Below, in pieces: positions 49,980 to 59,614 of a stretch of 64,000 nt of DNA (the stretch's first letter is position 1; every line of letters begins with the position of its first letter). The translations under genes were made by a program, and so were the position numbers. The notes below the pieces were generated by a model. The model did no database searches and had not been told where the DNA came from. It saw only the letters and a list, made by a program, of their open reading frames with translations. The stretch comes from Pseudomonas sp. PIC25 (GTDB lineage Bacteria; Pseudomonadota; Gammaproteobacteria; Pseudomonadales; Pseudomonadaceae), in NCBI RefSeq assembly GCF_002286785.1, contig NZ_MUJY01000118.1, forward strand, positions 1-64,000, written 5' to 3'.

Positions 49980-51641
49980 GTGACGTGCCAGACCGATTTC
50001 TCCCGACTGCTCATCCTTTCGCGGGAGTCCCATTGGATCTCCCTGCTGGATCAGCTGTTGGCCGAGCAACCGGAGCCGGTCTGGCTGTTCGCCGCCAGTA
50101 GCTGGAGCGACGCCCAGAACCTCTATCAGGACCACCTGCCCGATCTGGTCTTCGCCACACCCGACTGCCTGCCCACTGCCAATCAATGCCCCTTGCCGCC
50201 GATCCTGTTGCTGGACAGTGCGCCGAGCCAACTGCCGGCGGACATCTGCGACTGGCTGGCGCGCGACAGCCTTAATGGCGAAGTGCTACGACGCTGCCTG
50301 CACTATAGCCGGCAATTGCTGTCTATGCAGCGTTTGTCGAAACAGGACGCGCTCACCGGCATTCCGAACCGCCAGGGCTTCCAGGCGCTGCTGCCCAAGC
50401 GCCTGCAACTGAACCGGGGGCGTGGCCTGTTGCTGGGTTATCTCGACCTGGACAACTTCAACCACGCCAATGACAGCCTGGGCCACCAAGCCGGCGACGA
50501 ATTGATTCAGCAGGTCGTGGGGCGCCTGAAGCCCCTGCTGGAGCAGCAGGACATCCTGGCCCGGATCGGTGGCGACGAATTCGCCCTGCTGCTGGACGTG
50601 AGCGCCGATCCGAAACGGGTCGACAGCCTGGTGCAGAACATCCTGGAGTCGCTGGGCGAGCCGTACTGGATCCAGGGGGAAAGCCTCTCGCTGGGTTGCA
50701 GCCTGGGCTTGGCCTATTGCCGTGCCGGCGAAGATGCCGATGCGTTGCTCTGGCATGCCCACTTGGCCATGCAGCAGGCGAAGAGCCGCCAGGGTTGCAC
50801 CTGGCATCTGTACGACGAGCGTATTTCCAGCGACGTGCGCAGCCTGGCGGACCTCGAAGCGGAACTCCGTCGAGCCCTGCGCCGCGATGAACTGGAGTTG
50901 CACTACCAGCCGCGCCTGCACCTGGAGAGTGGCGAGATCGTCGGCCTCGAAGCACTAGTGCGCTGGCGCCATCCGGCGCGGGGCCTGCTCTACCCACAGG
51001 ATTTCATTCCTCTGGCCGAGCAGTGCGGACTGATCGTTCCCCTCGGCTATTGGGTTATTTCCCGTGCCTTGCAGGACATGCGCTGGCTGGCCGAGCAGGG
51101 CCGCGGGCTGCACATGGCGGTGAACCTGTCCTTCAGCCAGTTTCAGGACAGTCAGCTGCTGACCACCGTGCAACGCTTGATCGAGGGCTGCAAGGTGGAC
51201 ACCCGCTGGCTGGAGTTCGAGCTGACCGAAACCGCGGTCATGCAGCGCAGCGACTACGTGCTGGGAACCATGCATACCCTCGGTGAACTGGGCGTACGGT
51301 TCTCCCTGGATGACTTCGGCACGGGCTTCTCCTCCTTCGTCCACCTCGCCAGCCTGCCGATCGCCCTGCTCAAGCTGGACAAGAGTTTCGTGTCCGGCAT
51401 GCACGTACGGCCTGAACAGTGCAGGCTGGTCAAGGCCATGATCAACCTGGCCGGCAATCTCGGCCTGGAGGTGGTGGCGGAGGGCGTCGAGTCGCCGGAA
51501 GAGCTGGAACTGCTGCGCCAGTTCGGCTGCGATCAGGCCCAGGGCTACCTGATCAGCAAACCCCTGCCGTTGCGCGAGCTTGAGCGGTTGCTGCAGCATC
51601 GGCACGGCCATCCTTCGGTGCGTGCGTCTGCCCTGCAGTGA
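49980..51641 (+). CDS. proE: ProE-like c-di-GMP phosphodiesterase (GGDEF-EAL), copy 1
   Basis: A 553-residue cytoplasmic protein: a receiver-like N-terminal domain (about 1-110) without the phospho-acceptor Asp (T60 in the motif LVFATPD), a GGDEF domain with an intact GGDEF at 197-201 but with asparagine instead of the usual lysine in the FKxxND motif, and a full EAL domain starting EAL at 324-326. Catalytic elements are present: [23 protein letters not shown] and EGVES. ProE (PA5295) of P. aeruginosa is a phosphodiesterase that controls exopolysaccharide. The start is GTG, preceded by GGAGGGGA. A homologous copy follows at 51879. Confidence 0.92.
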   Translation: MTCQTDFSRLLILSRESHWISLLDQLLAEQPEPVWLFAASSWSDAQNLYQDHLPDLVFATPDCLPTANQCPLPPILLLDSAPSQLPADICDWLARDSLNGEVLRRCLHYSRQLLSMQRLSKQDALTGIPNRQGFQALLPKRLQLNRGRGLLLGYLDLDNFNHANDSLGHQAGDELIQQVVGRLKPLLEQQDILARIGGDEFALLLDVSADPKRVDSLVQNILESLGEPYWIQGESLSLGCSLGLAYCRAGEDADALLWHAHLAMQQAKSRQGCTWHLYDERISSDVRSLADLEAELRRALRRDELELHYQPRLHLESGEIVGLEALVRWRHPARGLLYPQDFIPLAEQCGLIVPLGYWVISRALQDMRWLAEQGRGLHMAVNLSFSQFQDSQLLTTVQRLIEGCKVDTRWLEFELTETAVMQRSDYVLGTMHTLGELGVRFSLDDFGTGFSSFVHLASLPIALLKLDKSFVSGMHVRPEQCRLVKAMINLAGNLGLEVVAEGVESPEELELLRQFGCDQAQGYLISKPLPLRELERLLQHRHGHPSVRASALQ

Positions 51642-51878
51642 CGCCCAGCGCTCACTCCGTCACTTTTCATCCGCTCATGCATGATGCTGCTCACAGGATC
51701 GACGGCAGGTGCTGGCGATTGCCTGGATGTCTGGATAACTTGCGCCATTCACGTGATGCCGCACCGACGCGGCCGGGCCTTCTTTCGGACAGATTCCCGC
51801 GTAGGGATGCGCATGCGGTACGTCGCTCGCGACGTGCCGCGATGGTCCGCGCGTCCAACCTGACTCGGGGGATTTTCT

Positions 51879-53549
51879 TTGTCTGCGCTCGTCGAACCTC
51901 TGCGCCTGTTGCTCCTGACCGACGATCCCTCCTGGGGCCGCCTGCTCGATCGGTGCCTGGCAACGCTGGGCGCGCCGCCGGTGATCACCGCGCCATCCTG
52001 GGATATTGCCAGCAGCCTGTTCGATGAAGCGCCCGAGGGATTGGTGCTGGCCACGCCGGATTACCTGCCCTCCGGCAGCGAGTGTCCCTTGCCGATGGTG
52101 GCGCTGCTCGAGGCGGAGCCGGAGTTCTCGCCGGCCGGCGCTTGCGACTGGCTGGTTCGCGGCAGCCTGACCCCCGAACTCCTGCGTCGTTGCCTGCGCT
52201 ACGCGCGCGAACGCTGCACGCTACAGGGCAGCCTGGACCGCCTCGCCGAACAGGACCCGCTGACCGGCATCGCCAATCGCCAGGGCTTCCACACTCTGCT
52301 CGCCGCCCGGTTGGCCGAATGCCCGGAAGGGCTGGTCCTCGGTCATCTCGATCTCGACAACTTCCGTCATGCCAACGATGCCCTCGGCCATCAGGCCGGC
52401 GATCACCTGATCCTCCAGGTCGTCGCCCGGATCAAGGCCGAACTGGAGGCTGGCGACCAGTTGGCGCGCCTGGGCAGCGACGAATTCGCCCTGCTGCTCG
52501 ACGTGCGGCGTGACGGCCAGCGGGCGCAGCGGGTCGCCGAGCGCATCATCGAAGCCCTCGCCGAGCCGTACCGGGTGGATGACGAGAGCCTGCTGATCGG
52601 TTGCAGCCTGGGGTTGGCCCACGCCCAGGCCGGGACGGGCGCCGATCCGCTGATGTGGCACGCCCACATCGCCATGCGCCAGGCCAAAAGCCGCCAGGGT
52701 TGCACCTTCCATTTCTACGATGCGCGGATCAACCGCCATGCGCGCAGCCTGGCCGATCTCGAAGGCGAGTTGCGCCGCGCGCTGCGCCGCGAAGAGCTGG
52801 AGCTGCACTACCAGCCGCGCCTGCACCTGGCGAGCGGTGAGATCGTCGGGCTCGAGGCGCTGGTGCGCTGGCGCCACGCCGAGCGTGGCCTGCTGGGGCC
52901 GGACGAGTTCGTGCCGTTGGCCGAGCAGTGCGGCTTGATCGTGCCGCTCGGCTACTGGGTCATCGCTCGTGCCCTGCGTGACATGCAGTGGCTGCGCGGG
53001 CGGGGCCTGCCGAGCCTGCATATGGCGGTGAATCTGTCGTTCCGCCAGTTCCAGGACAGCCAGTTGCTGCCCACCCTCAAGCGTCTGATCCGCGAACGCG
53101 GCGTCGCCGCCGAGTGGCTGGAATTCGAACTGACCGAAACTGCCGTGATGCGCCGTAGCGACCAGGTGCTGCAAACCATGCAGGCGCTCGGCAAGCTGGG
53201 CGTGCGCTTCTCCCTGGACGATTTCGGCACGGGCTTCTCCTCCTTCGTCCACCTCAACAACCTGCCGATCACCCTGTTGAAGATCGACCGCAGCTTCGTC
53301 GCCGGCATGGGCGAGCGCCCGGGGAACCGTCAACTGGTGCGCGCCATGATCAGCCTGGCGCACAACCTCGACCTGAAGGTGGTCGCCGAAGGCGTGGAGA
53401 ATGACGAGCAACTGGAGACGTTGCGGGAATTCGGCTGCGACCAAGTGCAGGGCTATCTGATCAGCAAGGCGCTGCCGATCAACGATCTGGCGCGCTTTCT
53501 CATGTTCGGCATCCGTCGTTCGCTGCTGGAAGGCTCGCCAGTCGCTTAA
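51879..53549 (+). CDS. ProE-like c-di-GMP phosphodiesterase (degenerate GGDEF-EAL), copy 2
   Basis: A 556-residue paralogue of the upstream gene. It has a receiver-like N-terminal domain (T59 in LVLATPD), a GGDEF domain altered to GSDEF at 199-203 and a complete EAL domain starting at 326-328 ([36 protein letters not shown]). The EAL domains of the two copies look roughly two-thirds to three-quarters identical by eye. The start is TTG, with GGGGGA about seven bases ahead. The GSDEF change suggests phosphodiesterase activity without cyclase activity, as inferred. It converges with the MATE gene, overlapping by four bases. Confidence 0.9.
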   Translation: MSALVEPLRLLLLTDDPSWGRLLDRCLATLGAPPVITAPSWDIASSLFDEAPEGLVLATPDYLPSGSECPLPMVALLEAEPEFSPAGACDWLVRGSLTPELLRRCLRYARERCTLQGSLDRLAEQDPLTGIANRQGFHTLLAARLAECPEGLVLGHLDLDNFRHANDALGHQAGDHLILQVVARIKAELEAGDQLARLGSDEFALLLDVRRDGQRAQRVAERIIEALAEPYRVDDESLLIGCSLGLAHAQAGTGADPLMWHAHIAMRQAKSRQGCTFHFYDARINRHARSLADLEGELRRALRREELELHYQPRLHLASGEIVGLEALVRWRHAERGLLGPDEFVPLAEQCGLIVPLGYWVIARALRDMQWLRGRGLPSLHMAVNLSFRQFQDSQLLPTLKRLIRERGVAAEWLEFELTETAVMRRSDQVLQTMQALGKLGVRFSLDDFGTGFSSFVHLNNLPITLLKIDRSFVAGMGERPGNRQLVRAMISLAHNLDLKVVAEGVENDEQLETLREFGCDQVQGYLISKALPINDLARFLMFGIRRSLLEGSPVA

Positions 53550-54940
53550 AGCAGTGCGGCCCGCGCGTCGGTAGCGTCGCCGCGCTCCGGATCGAGCAGG
53601 CGCGAGGTCTTCCACTCGAAACCCAGGGTCAGGCCGAGCGCCGCACAGGCCAGGCCCAGGGCCAATCCCCACCAGACGCCGGTGGCGCCCCAGCCGAGGG
53701 GGAACGCCAGCAGCCAGGCCGCCGGCGCGCCGACCAGCCAATAGCAGGCGAGGCCGACCCAGAAGGTGGTCTTGGCATCCTTCAGGCCACGAATCGCGCC
53801 CATGGCGATGGTCTGGGTCCCGTCGAACAGTTCGAACCAGGCCGCCACGGCGAGGAGGGCTACGGCCAGTTCGAAGACATCATGGAACGCCGGATCGGCT
53901 CCATCGAGGAACAGGCCGACCACCCAGGCCGGGGCCAGCCAAAACAGCGCCGCGAAGCCGAGCATGCAGGCGGCACCGAAGACAATGCCCAGACGCCCGG
54001 CCCGGCGTGCATCGAGCAGGCGTCCCGCGCCATAGTGCTGGCCAATGCGGAAGGTCACGGCGTAGGAAATCCCCACTGGCACCATGAAGGCCACGTAGAC
54101 CGACTGAATGGCGATCTGGTGCGCCGCCAGTTGGATGCTACCAAGCGCGCCCATGCACAGCGCGGAGAAAGCGAAAAGGCCGGATTCCACCGCATAGGTG
54201 CCGCCGATCGGCAGGCCCAGGCGCAGCAATTCGCCCAGGGCCGCGCGCGACGGCCGCCACAGTCCGGCAATCAGTGGATAGACATCGTAAGCGGGATGCC
54301 GGGCGATATGCCTGGCCAGCAACAGGGCCATGCCGTTCATCACCAATGCGGTGACCAGGCCGATACCGGCCAGGCCCAGGCGCGGCAGGCCGAACCAACC
54401 TTGGATCAGCGCGTAGTTCAGAACCACATTGGCCAGCGCTCCGCCGATGCTGATCGCCATGACCGGGCCGGCACGGCCGATGGCGCTGGTGAAGCCGCGC
54501 AGGGTCATGAAGCTGAGGTATCCGGGCAGGGCGAACACCAGGGTGGAGAGGAACTGCATGGCGCCCTCGACGCTGTCCGGCGCCTGGCCGAAACGCAGCA
54601 GCAATGGCTGCAGATTCCACAGGAGCAATCCCGCTGCCAGCGCCAGTCCCCAGCCGAGCCACAGCCCTGTCTGTGCCAGGCGCGCGGCGCCCAGCGCATC
54701 GCCGGCGCCATGACGGATCGCGACAAGGTTGCCCACCGACGCCAGCACGCCGACGCAGAAGATCGACACGAACGAATAGCTGGCCGCGCCCAGGCCGCCG
54801 CCGGCCAGGGCGTCGGGGCCGAGCAGGCCCATCATCACGGTGTCGGTGAAGACCATCAGTACGTGCGCCAACTGGGCCGCGATGAGCGGACCGGCCAGGT
54901 GCAGGATGGCCCGGAGTTCGTTGCGAAGGGGTTGTGTCAT
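53546..54940 (-). CDS. MATE family multidrug efflux transporter
   Basis: A 464-residue inner-membrane protein with about 12 hydrophobic segments. Hallmarks are GPLIAAQLAHVLMVFTDTVM (split here) and FVSIFCVGVLASVGN, then LGELLRLGLPIGGTYAVESG and the second-half AIGMGAIRGLKD-like motif TIAMGAIRGLKDAKTTFW. MATE/NorM proteins export cationic drugs with Na+ or H+. The position next to the ProE homologues follows the P. aeruginosa order (PA5294). The LysR gene diverges on the other side. Confidence 0.92.
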   Translation of the reverse strand: MTQPLRNELRAILHLAGPLIAAQLAHVLMVFTDTVMMGLLGPDALAGGGLGAASYSFVSIFCVGVLASVGNLVAIRHGAGDALGAARLAQTGLWLGWGLALAAGLLLWNLQPLLLRFGQAPDSVEGAMQFLSTLVFALPGYLSFMTLRGFTSAIGRAGPVMAISIGGALANVVLNYALIQGWFGLPRLGLAGIGLVTALVMNGMALLLARHIARHPAYDVYPLIAGLWRPSRAALGELLRLGLPIGGTYAVESGLFAFSALCMGALGSIQLAAHQIAIQSVYVAFMVPVGISYAVTFRIGQHYGAGRLLDARRAGRLGIVFGAACMLGFAALFWLAPAWVVGLFLDGADPAFHDVFELAVALLAVAAWFELFDGTQTIAMGAIRGLKDAKTTFWVGLACYWLVGAPAAWLLAFPLGWGATGVWWGLALGLACAALGLTLGFEWKTSRLLDPERGDATDARAALL

Positions 54941-55082
54941 ATGAGTCAGGCTCAGTCATCGAACTTGCCGGCACTCGTTCGGCAGGCAGAGAATGCAGCT
55001 TATTCTGGTGGCCGGGCCTGTATTTGCACAAAAGGATAAAAGCGATGCCAGATATGACTGAAACTCATGGGTTGAATCATTG

Positions 55083-56003
55083 ATGCGCCGCCTGCCGCCG
55101 CTCTATGCCCTGCGTGCTTTCGAAGCCGCCGCCCGGCACGCCTCCTACACCCGTGCCGCCGAAGAACTGGTCATCACCCAGAGCGCGGTGAGCCGTCACA
55201 TCCGTACGCTTGAGGAGCACTTCGGCTGCCGGCTGTTCCAGCGCCAGGGTCGCAGCCTGCGGTTGAGCGAGCAGGGCCGTCTGCTGCTGCCTGGGATCAG
55301 CGATGGCTTCGATGCCTTGGTGCGGGCCTGCGCAACCTTGGAGGCGGACGACCGCATCCTGCGCCTGAAAGCGCCCTCGACCTTGACCATGCGCTGGCTG
55401 CTGGCGCGCCTCAGCCGTTTCCGTCATCTGCATCGGGACATCGAAGTGCAACTGACCAGTGCCTGGATGGATGTGGACAAGGCGGATTTCGCCAATGAGC
55501 CCTTTGATTGCGCAGTGTTGCTGTTGGGCGAAGGTGCCGCTCACCCGGACTGGGAAATGACGCTGCTGTTTCGCGAATGGCTGATCCCAGTCTGCGAGCC
55601 ATCGCTGGCCGCCGAGGAGACCTGGACGGCGGAGCGCCTGGCGCAGTCGGAGTTGCTGCACCCGACACCGGACCGCCGCGACTGGCGCAAATGGCTGCAG
55701 CGCATGGGTTTGGGAGAGCAGGTCTCGATCAAGGGTGGGCAAGTGTTCGACACGCTGGAGCTGGGCATGGTTGCGGCAGCGCGAGGGTATGGCGTGTCCA
55801 TCGGCGACCTGGTGATGATCGCCGAGGACATCGAAGAGGGCCGCATCGGCCTGCCCTGGCCGAGTGCAGTCGCCAGCGGCGAAAGCTACTACCTGGTCTG
55901 GCCCAAAGGGCGGAGCGGACACGAGCGGCTGCAGCGGTTGCGCGACTTTCTGATGGCCGAGGTGGCGGCGATGCGCCTGCCAGCGGTGAAGCTGTTGGAC
56001 TAG
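55083..56003 (+). CDS. LysR family transcriptional regulator (GcvA-like)
   Basis: A 306-residue regulator. The N-terminal helix-turn-helix (about 8-60) reads ALRAFEAAARHASYTRAAEE and then ITQSAVSRHIRTLE, the GcvA/AmpR type. The C-terminal effector domain includes RWLLARLSRFRHLHRDIEV and GYGVSIGDLVMI. The target is unknown. An ATG at 55083 directly follows a TTG; ATG is used. A lactonase-like gene follows after about 51 bp on the same strand, so the regulator may control it; this is inferred. Confidence 0.88.
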   Translation: MRRLPPLYALRAFEAAARHASYTRAAEELVITQSAVSRHIRTLEEHFGCRLFQRQGRSLRLSEQGRLLLPGISDGFDALVRACATLEADDRILRLKAPSTLTMRWLLARLSRFRHLHRDIEVQLTSAWMDVDKADFANEPFDCAVLLLGEGAAHPDWEMTLLFREWLIPVCEPSLAAEETWTAERLAQSELLHPTPDRRDWRKWLQRMGLGEQVSIKGGQVFDTLELGMVAAARGYGVSIGDLVMIAEDIEEGRIGLPWPSAVASGESYYLVWPKGRSGHERLQRLRDFLMAEVAAMRLPAVKLLD

Positions 56004-56054
56004 ATGCGGTGGACTAAGCTCAGGCGACGGAATCCCACGAAAAGGAGTTCACCC

Positions 56055-57032
56055 ATGAGCCCGCATTTCATCGCCTACAGCGAAGCCTTTCACGACGTCA
56101 CCGGTCCCGATCCACGGTTCTTCACCCTTGTAGAAACCAATGCCCATGAGGGGCCGGTGTATGTGCGAGACGAGAACGCGCTGTACTTCACCACCGTCCC
56201 GCAGGACGTCGATGTTCCGCTGCCCGGTTTCCAACGGGTCGATATCAAGCGGGTCTCGCTGGCCGGCGAGACCTTCCCGTTGCCTGCCGAGGCGGTCACG
56301 ACCGTTCGTGCCAACGCCAACATGGCCAACGGCATGACGCTGGATCTCGAGAGCAACCTGGTGGTTTGCGAGCAAGGCAGCAGGACCGAGCCCGCGCGCA
56401 TCGCCCGGATGAGCCGGCAGGGCGGTGCGGTGACAACCCTGGTCGACCAATGGCGCGGGCTGCGCTTCAACTCGCCCAACGATGTGGTGGTTAAAAGCGA
56501 CGGGACGGTGTGGTTCACCGACCCGGGCTACGGTGCCTTGCAGGGCTTCAAGGATGCGCCACTGCTGGGGGATTTCGTCTATCGCTACGACCCGCGCAGC
56601 GGGATGCTGTCGGTGGTGGCGGACGGTTTCGACAAACCCAACGGGCTGGCCTTCTCGCCGGACGAGTCGGTGCTCTATGTCACCGACAGCGGCGCGATCC
56701 AGGGACCGGGCAGCTACGTGGTCGACCGCCCGCACCATATCCGTGCCTTCGACGTGCGCGACGGTCGCCACCTGGCCAACGAGCGCCTGTTCGCCGTGGT
56801 CGCGCCGGGCATCCCCGACGGCATAAAACTGGACACTGCCGGGCGCGTCTACAGCTCGTCGGCCAGCGGTATCCAGGTATTCGAGCCGTGCGGCGACCTC
56901 ATCGGCGAGATCGTCGCGCCGGGGGTGGCGAACTTCTGCTTCGGCGGCCAGGAGAACGACACGCTGTTCATTCTCGCGGACACCATCATCTGGGCCGCGC
57001 GCATCCAGGCGGTGGGTGCGGCGCGGAGCTGA
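56055..57032 (+). CDS. SMP-30/gluconolactonase family protein
   Basis: A 325-residue beta-propeller lactonase. It begins MSPHFIAYSEAFHDVTGPDPR and has the metal-binding elements NAHEGPVYVRDENALYF (glutamate), GLRFNSPNDVVV (asparagine), VWFTDPGYG and a region PNGLAFSPDESVLYVTDSG (aspartate). Such proteins hydrolyse sugar lactones, but the substrate is not known. The start has AAAGGAG eight bases ahead. It lies downstream of the LysR gene and its stop abuts the comM stop. Confidence 0.9.
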   Translation: MSPHFIAYSEAFHDVTGPDPRFFTLVETNAHEGPVYVRDENALYFTTVPQDVDVPLPGFQRVDIKRVSLAGETFPLPAEAVTTVRANANMANGMTLDLESNLVVCEQGSRTEPARIARMSRQGGAVTTLVDQWRGLRFNSPNDVVVKSDGTVWFTDPGYGALQGFKDAPLLGDFVYRYDPRSGMLSVVADGFDKPNGLAFSPDESVLYVTDSGAIQGPGSYVVDRPHHIRAFDVRDGRHLANERLFAVVAPGIPDGIKLDTAGRVYSSSASGIQVFEPCGDLIGEIVAPGVANFCFGGQENDTLFILADTIIWAARIQAVGAARS

Positions 57033-57033
57033 G

Positions 57034-58527
57034 TCAGCCGAGGTTGGTGCGGTATTGCAACGCTTCGGCCAAGTGGTTTCGACCGATCCGTTCGGCCTGC
57101 TCCAGATCGGCGAGGGTGCGCGCCACCTTGAGGATGCGGTGAGCGGCGCGCAGGGACAGGCCGAGGCGCTCGCAGGCGGTTTCCAGCCAGCGCTGGTCGT
57201 CTTCGCCGAGGGCGCAGTGCTGGCGCAGGCCGGGCAGATCGAGGAAGGCGTTGGCGCGGCCCTGGCGGCTCAACTGACGCTCCCGTGCCTGGGCCACCTC
57301 GCGGGCGGCGCTTGCACTGTCCGGGCCGTCGATGGTGCGGGCATTCAGCACCGTGGCTTCGCGGGCGACCGTCACGTGCAAGTCGATGCGGTCGAGCAGC
57401 GGCCCGGAGAGCTTGGCGCGGTAGCGCTGGATCTGGTCGGGCGAGCAGCGACAGCGTCCGCTGGGATCGCCCAGGTAGCCGCAAGGGCAGGGATTCATCG
57501 CCGCGACCAATTGGAAGCGGGCTGGGAATCGGACCTTGTCGTGGGCGCGGGCAATCACGATTTCGCCGCTCTCCATGGGCTCGCGCAAGACCTCCAGGAC
57601 CTTCCGGTCGAACTCGGGCAGTTCATCCAAAAAGAGCACGCCCTGATGCGCCAATGTGATTTCGCCGGGACGCGGGCGACTGCCTCCTCCCACCAGGGCC
57701 GGGCCCGATGCGCTGTGGTGAGGTTGGCGGAACGGGCGCTGTGGCCAGGCGTCCAGCGGCGTGTGGCTGGCTACCGAATGGATGGCGGCGACTTCCAGGG
57801 CTTCGCGCTCGTCCAACGGCGGTAGCAGGCCGGGCAGGCGGCTGGCCAATAAGGTCTTGCCGGTGCCGGGCGGGCCGCTGAACAGCAGGTTGTGCGATCC
57901 GGCGGCGGCCACCAGCAGGGCGCGCTTGGCGGCGCTCTGTCCCTGGACTTCGGCGAGGTCCGGGTAAGGGCGGGTTTGCCGCAGCAGACCTTGCGCCTGG
58001 TAGGGCGGCAGGCGCGTATGACCGTTGAAATGCGCGGCCAGCTCCAGCAGGTGATCGGCGGCGATCACTGTCAGGCCGCTGGCGAGGCAGGCTTCCTCGG
58101 CGTTGGCCCGCGGCACCACCAGGGTGCGTCCGGCGTCGCGGGCGGCGAGTGCGGCAGGAAGGACGCCCTGGACGGGGCGCAGGGCGCCGGAGAGCGCCAG
58201 CTCGCCCAGACATTCGACGCTGTCCAGGCTATCGGGCGGCAACTGGCCGCTGGCGGCAAGAATGCCCAGGGCGATGGCCAGGTCGAAACGCCCACCGTCC
58301 TTGGGCAGGTCGGCCGGGGCGAGATTCAATGTGATTCGACGCGGCGGAAATTCGAAGCCGGAGGTGAGGATGGCGCTGCGCACCCTATCCTTGCTTTCCT
58401 TGACGGCGGTTTCCGGAAGTCCAACCAGGGCCAGGGAAGGCAGGCCGTTGGCCAGATGGGCTTCGACGGTGACGGCTGGTGCTTCGACACCGACCTGGGC
58501 GCGGCTATGGACGATAGCCAGGGACAT
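57034..58527 (-). CDS. comM: Mg-chelatase-like AAA+ protein ComM (YifB)
   Basis: A 497-residue helicase of natural transformation. The N-terminal Lon-protease-like domain (about 10-150) leads to the AAA+ module, with Walker A GPPGTGKT at 218-225, Walker B LFLDELPEF and the insert MNPCPCGYLGDPSGRC. ComM promotes branch migration of incoming DNA in competent bacteria. Its presence alone does not show competence. It lies 36 bp downstream of ubiK and converges with the lactonase gene. Confidence 0.95.
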   Translation of the reverse strand: MSLAIVHSRAQVGVEAPAVTVEAHLANGLPSLALVGLPETAVKESKDRVRSAILTSGFEFPPRRITLNLAPADLPKDGGRFDLAIALGILAASGQLPPDSLDSVECLGELALSGALRPVQGVLPAALAARDAGRTLVVPRANAEEACLASGLTVIAADHLLELAAHFNGHTRLPPYQAQGLLRQTRPYPDLAEVQGQSAAKRALLVAAAGSHNLLFSGPPGTGKTLLASRLPGLLPPLDEREALEVAAIHSVASHTPLDAWPQRPFRQPHHSASGPALVGGGSRPRPGEITLAHQGVLFLDELPEFDRKVLEVLREPMESGEIVIARAHDKVRFPARFQLVAAMNPCPCGYLGDPSGRCRCSPDQIQRYRAKLSGPLLDRIDLHVTVAREATVLNARTIDGPDSASAAREVAQARERQLSRQGRANAFLDLPGLRQHCALGEDDQRWLETACERLGLSLRAAHRILKVARTLADLEQAERIGRNHLAEALQYRTNLG

Positions 58528-58563
58528 GCATCGCTCCTTGATCGCATGCCGCCCGGAGGTGCA

Positions 58564-58836
58564 TCACTCGGTGGGCGGCGTGGTTTCCTGGGTAAGCCTC
58601 GCTTCCAGTTCGGCGACCTTGGCCTCGAGCGTTTCCAGGCGGGAGCGGGCCCTCGCGAGTACGGCCATCTGGCTGTCGAACTCTTCCCGGCTGACCAGGT
58701 CGAGCTTGCTGAAAGCGCTCTGCAGCAAGGCCTTGAACTGGGTTTCGAATTCCTGGCGCGGCAGCGGCGCGTCGCCGTTGAACAGGCGCGAAGCATGGGT
58801 GCCGAGGGCATCGAGCAAGGCTTTGGGCGGCAGCAT
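58564..58836 (-). CDS. ubiK: ubiquinone biosynthesis accessory factor UbiK (BMFP domain)
   Basis: A 90-residue protein of the BMFP family. It starts MLPPKALLDALGTHA, has REEFDSQMAVLARARSRLE and ends with a coiled coil LEAKVAELEARLTQ, as in YqiC/UbiK, which aids UbiJ in ubiquinone synthesis. The ATG at 58836 gives the family N-terminus; upstream sequence in the frame is not conserved. It is transcribed leftward into comM and diverges from glnK. Confidence 0.9.
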   Translation of the reverse strand: MLPPKALLDALGTHASRLFNGDAPLPRQEFETQFKALLQSAFSKLDLVSREEFDSQMAVLARARSRLETLEAKVAELEARLTQETTPPTE

Positions 58837-58937
58837 GGCATAGTTCCGTGGATAAAGGCGGCAGTGTATCACGCAGTGGCTATAGTGATTTCCAGTGGCG
58901 GGTGTGCACAGTTTTCGAGCAGTAGTGGTTGGCTGTC

Positions 58938-58954
58938 TGCACCGTTATTGTGCG
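58938..58954. promoter_or_regulatory. candidate NtrC binding site
   Basis: TGCACC-N5-TGTGCG is an imperfect dyad resembling the NtrC consensus TGCACC-N5-GGTGCA. It lies about 75 bp upstream of the -24 element at 59031, a proper enhancer distance for nitrogen control of glnK. Function is inferred. Confidence 0.45.
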
Positions 58955-59029
58955 TTATATGTGGCGCAAAGCCAGGCGTGACGTGGGTCTCAGGCGGCAA
59001 TCGCTTGAAAATCAAACGGTTGTCCCATC

Positions 59030-59046
59030 TGGCAAGAATTCTGCTT
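59030..59046 (+). promoter_or_regulatory. sigma-54 promoter of glnK
   Basis: TGGCAAGAATTCTGCTT has the -24/-12 layout: GG (59031-59032) and GC (59043-59044) are exactly 10 bp apart. The predicted start is near 59056, leaving a leader of about 190 bases before glnK. The other bases depart from the TGGCAC-N5-TTGCA consensus, so the call is reasonable rather than certain. No gene is visible in the 407-bp gap 58837-59243. Confidence 0.6.
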
Positions 59047-59129
59047 GGGCCCCGGTGACGCATGCACCGATGCAGTTCCGGTGCACTGGCGAAGCGGGGG
59101 GAGGAAGCTTCGCTGGAAGCGATGGTTGA

Positions 59130-59582
<453 letters not shown>

Positions 59583-59614
59583 AGCCTCCGAACCCCACGC
59601 CCCAGGAGTAAACC

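Noticed and set aside
51642-51878. A small gene between the two ProE-like genes
   Set aside because: The frames there lack a start with a ribosome site and recognizable composition; only an imperfect 10-bp hairpin near 51815-51838 is visible.
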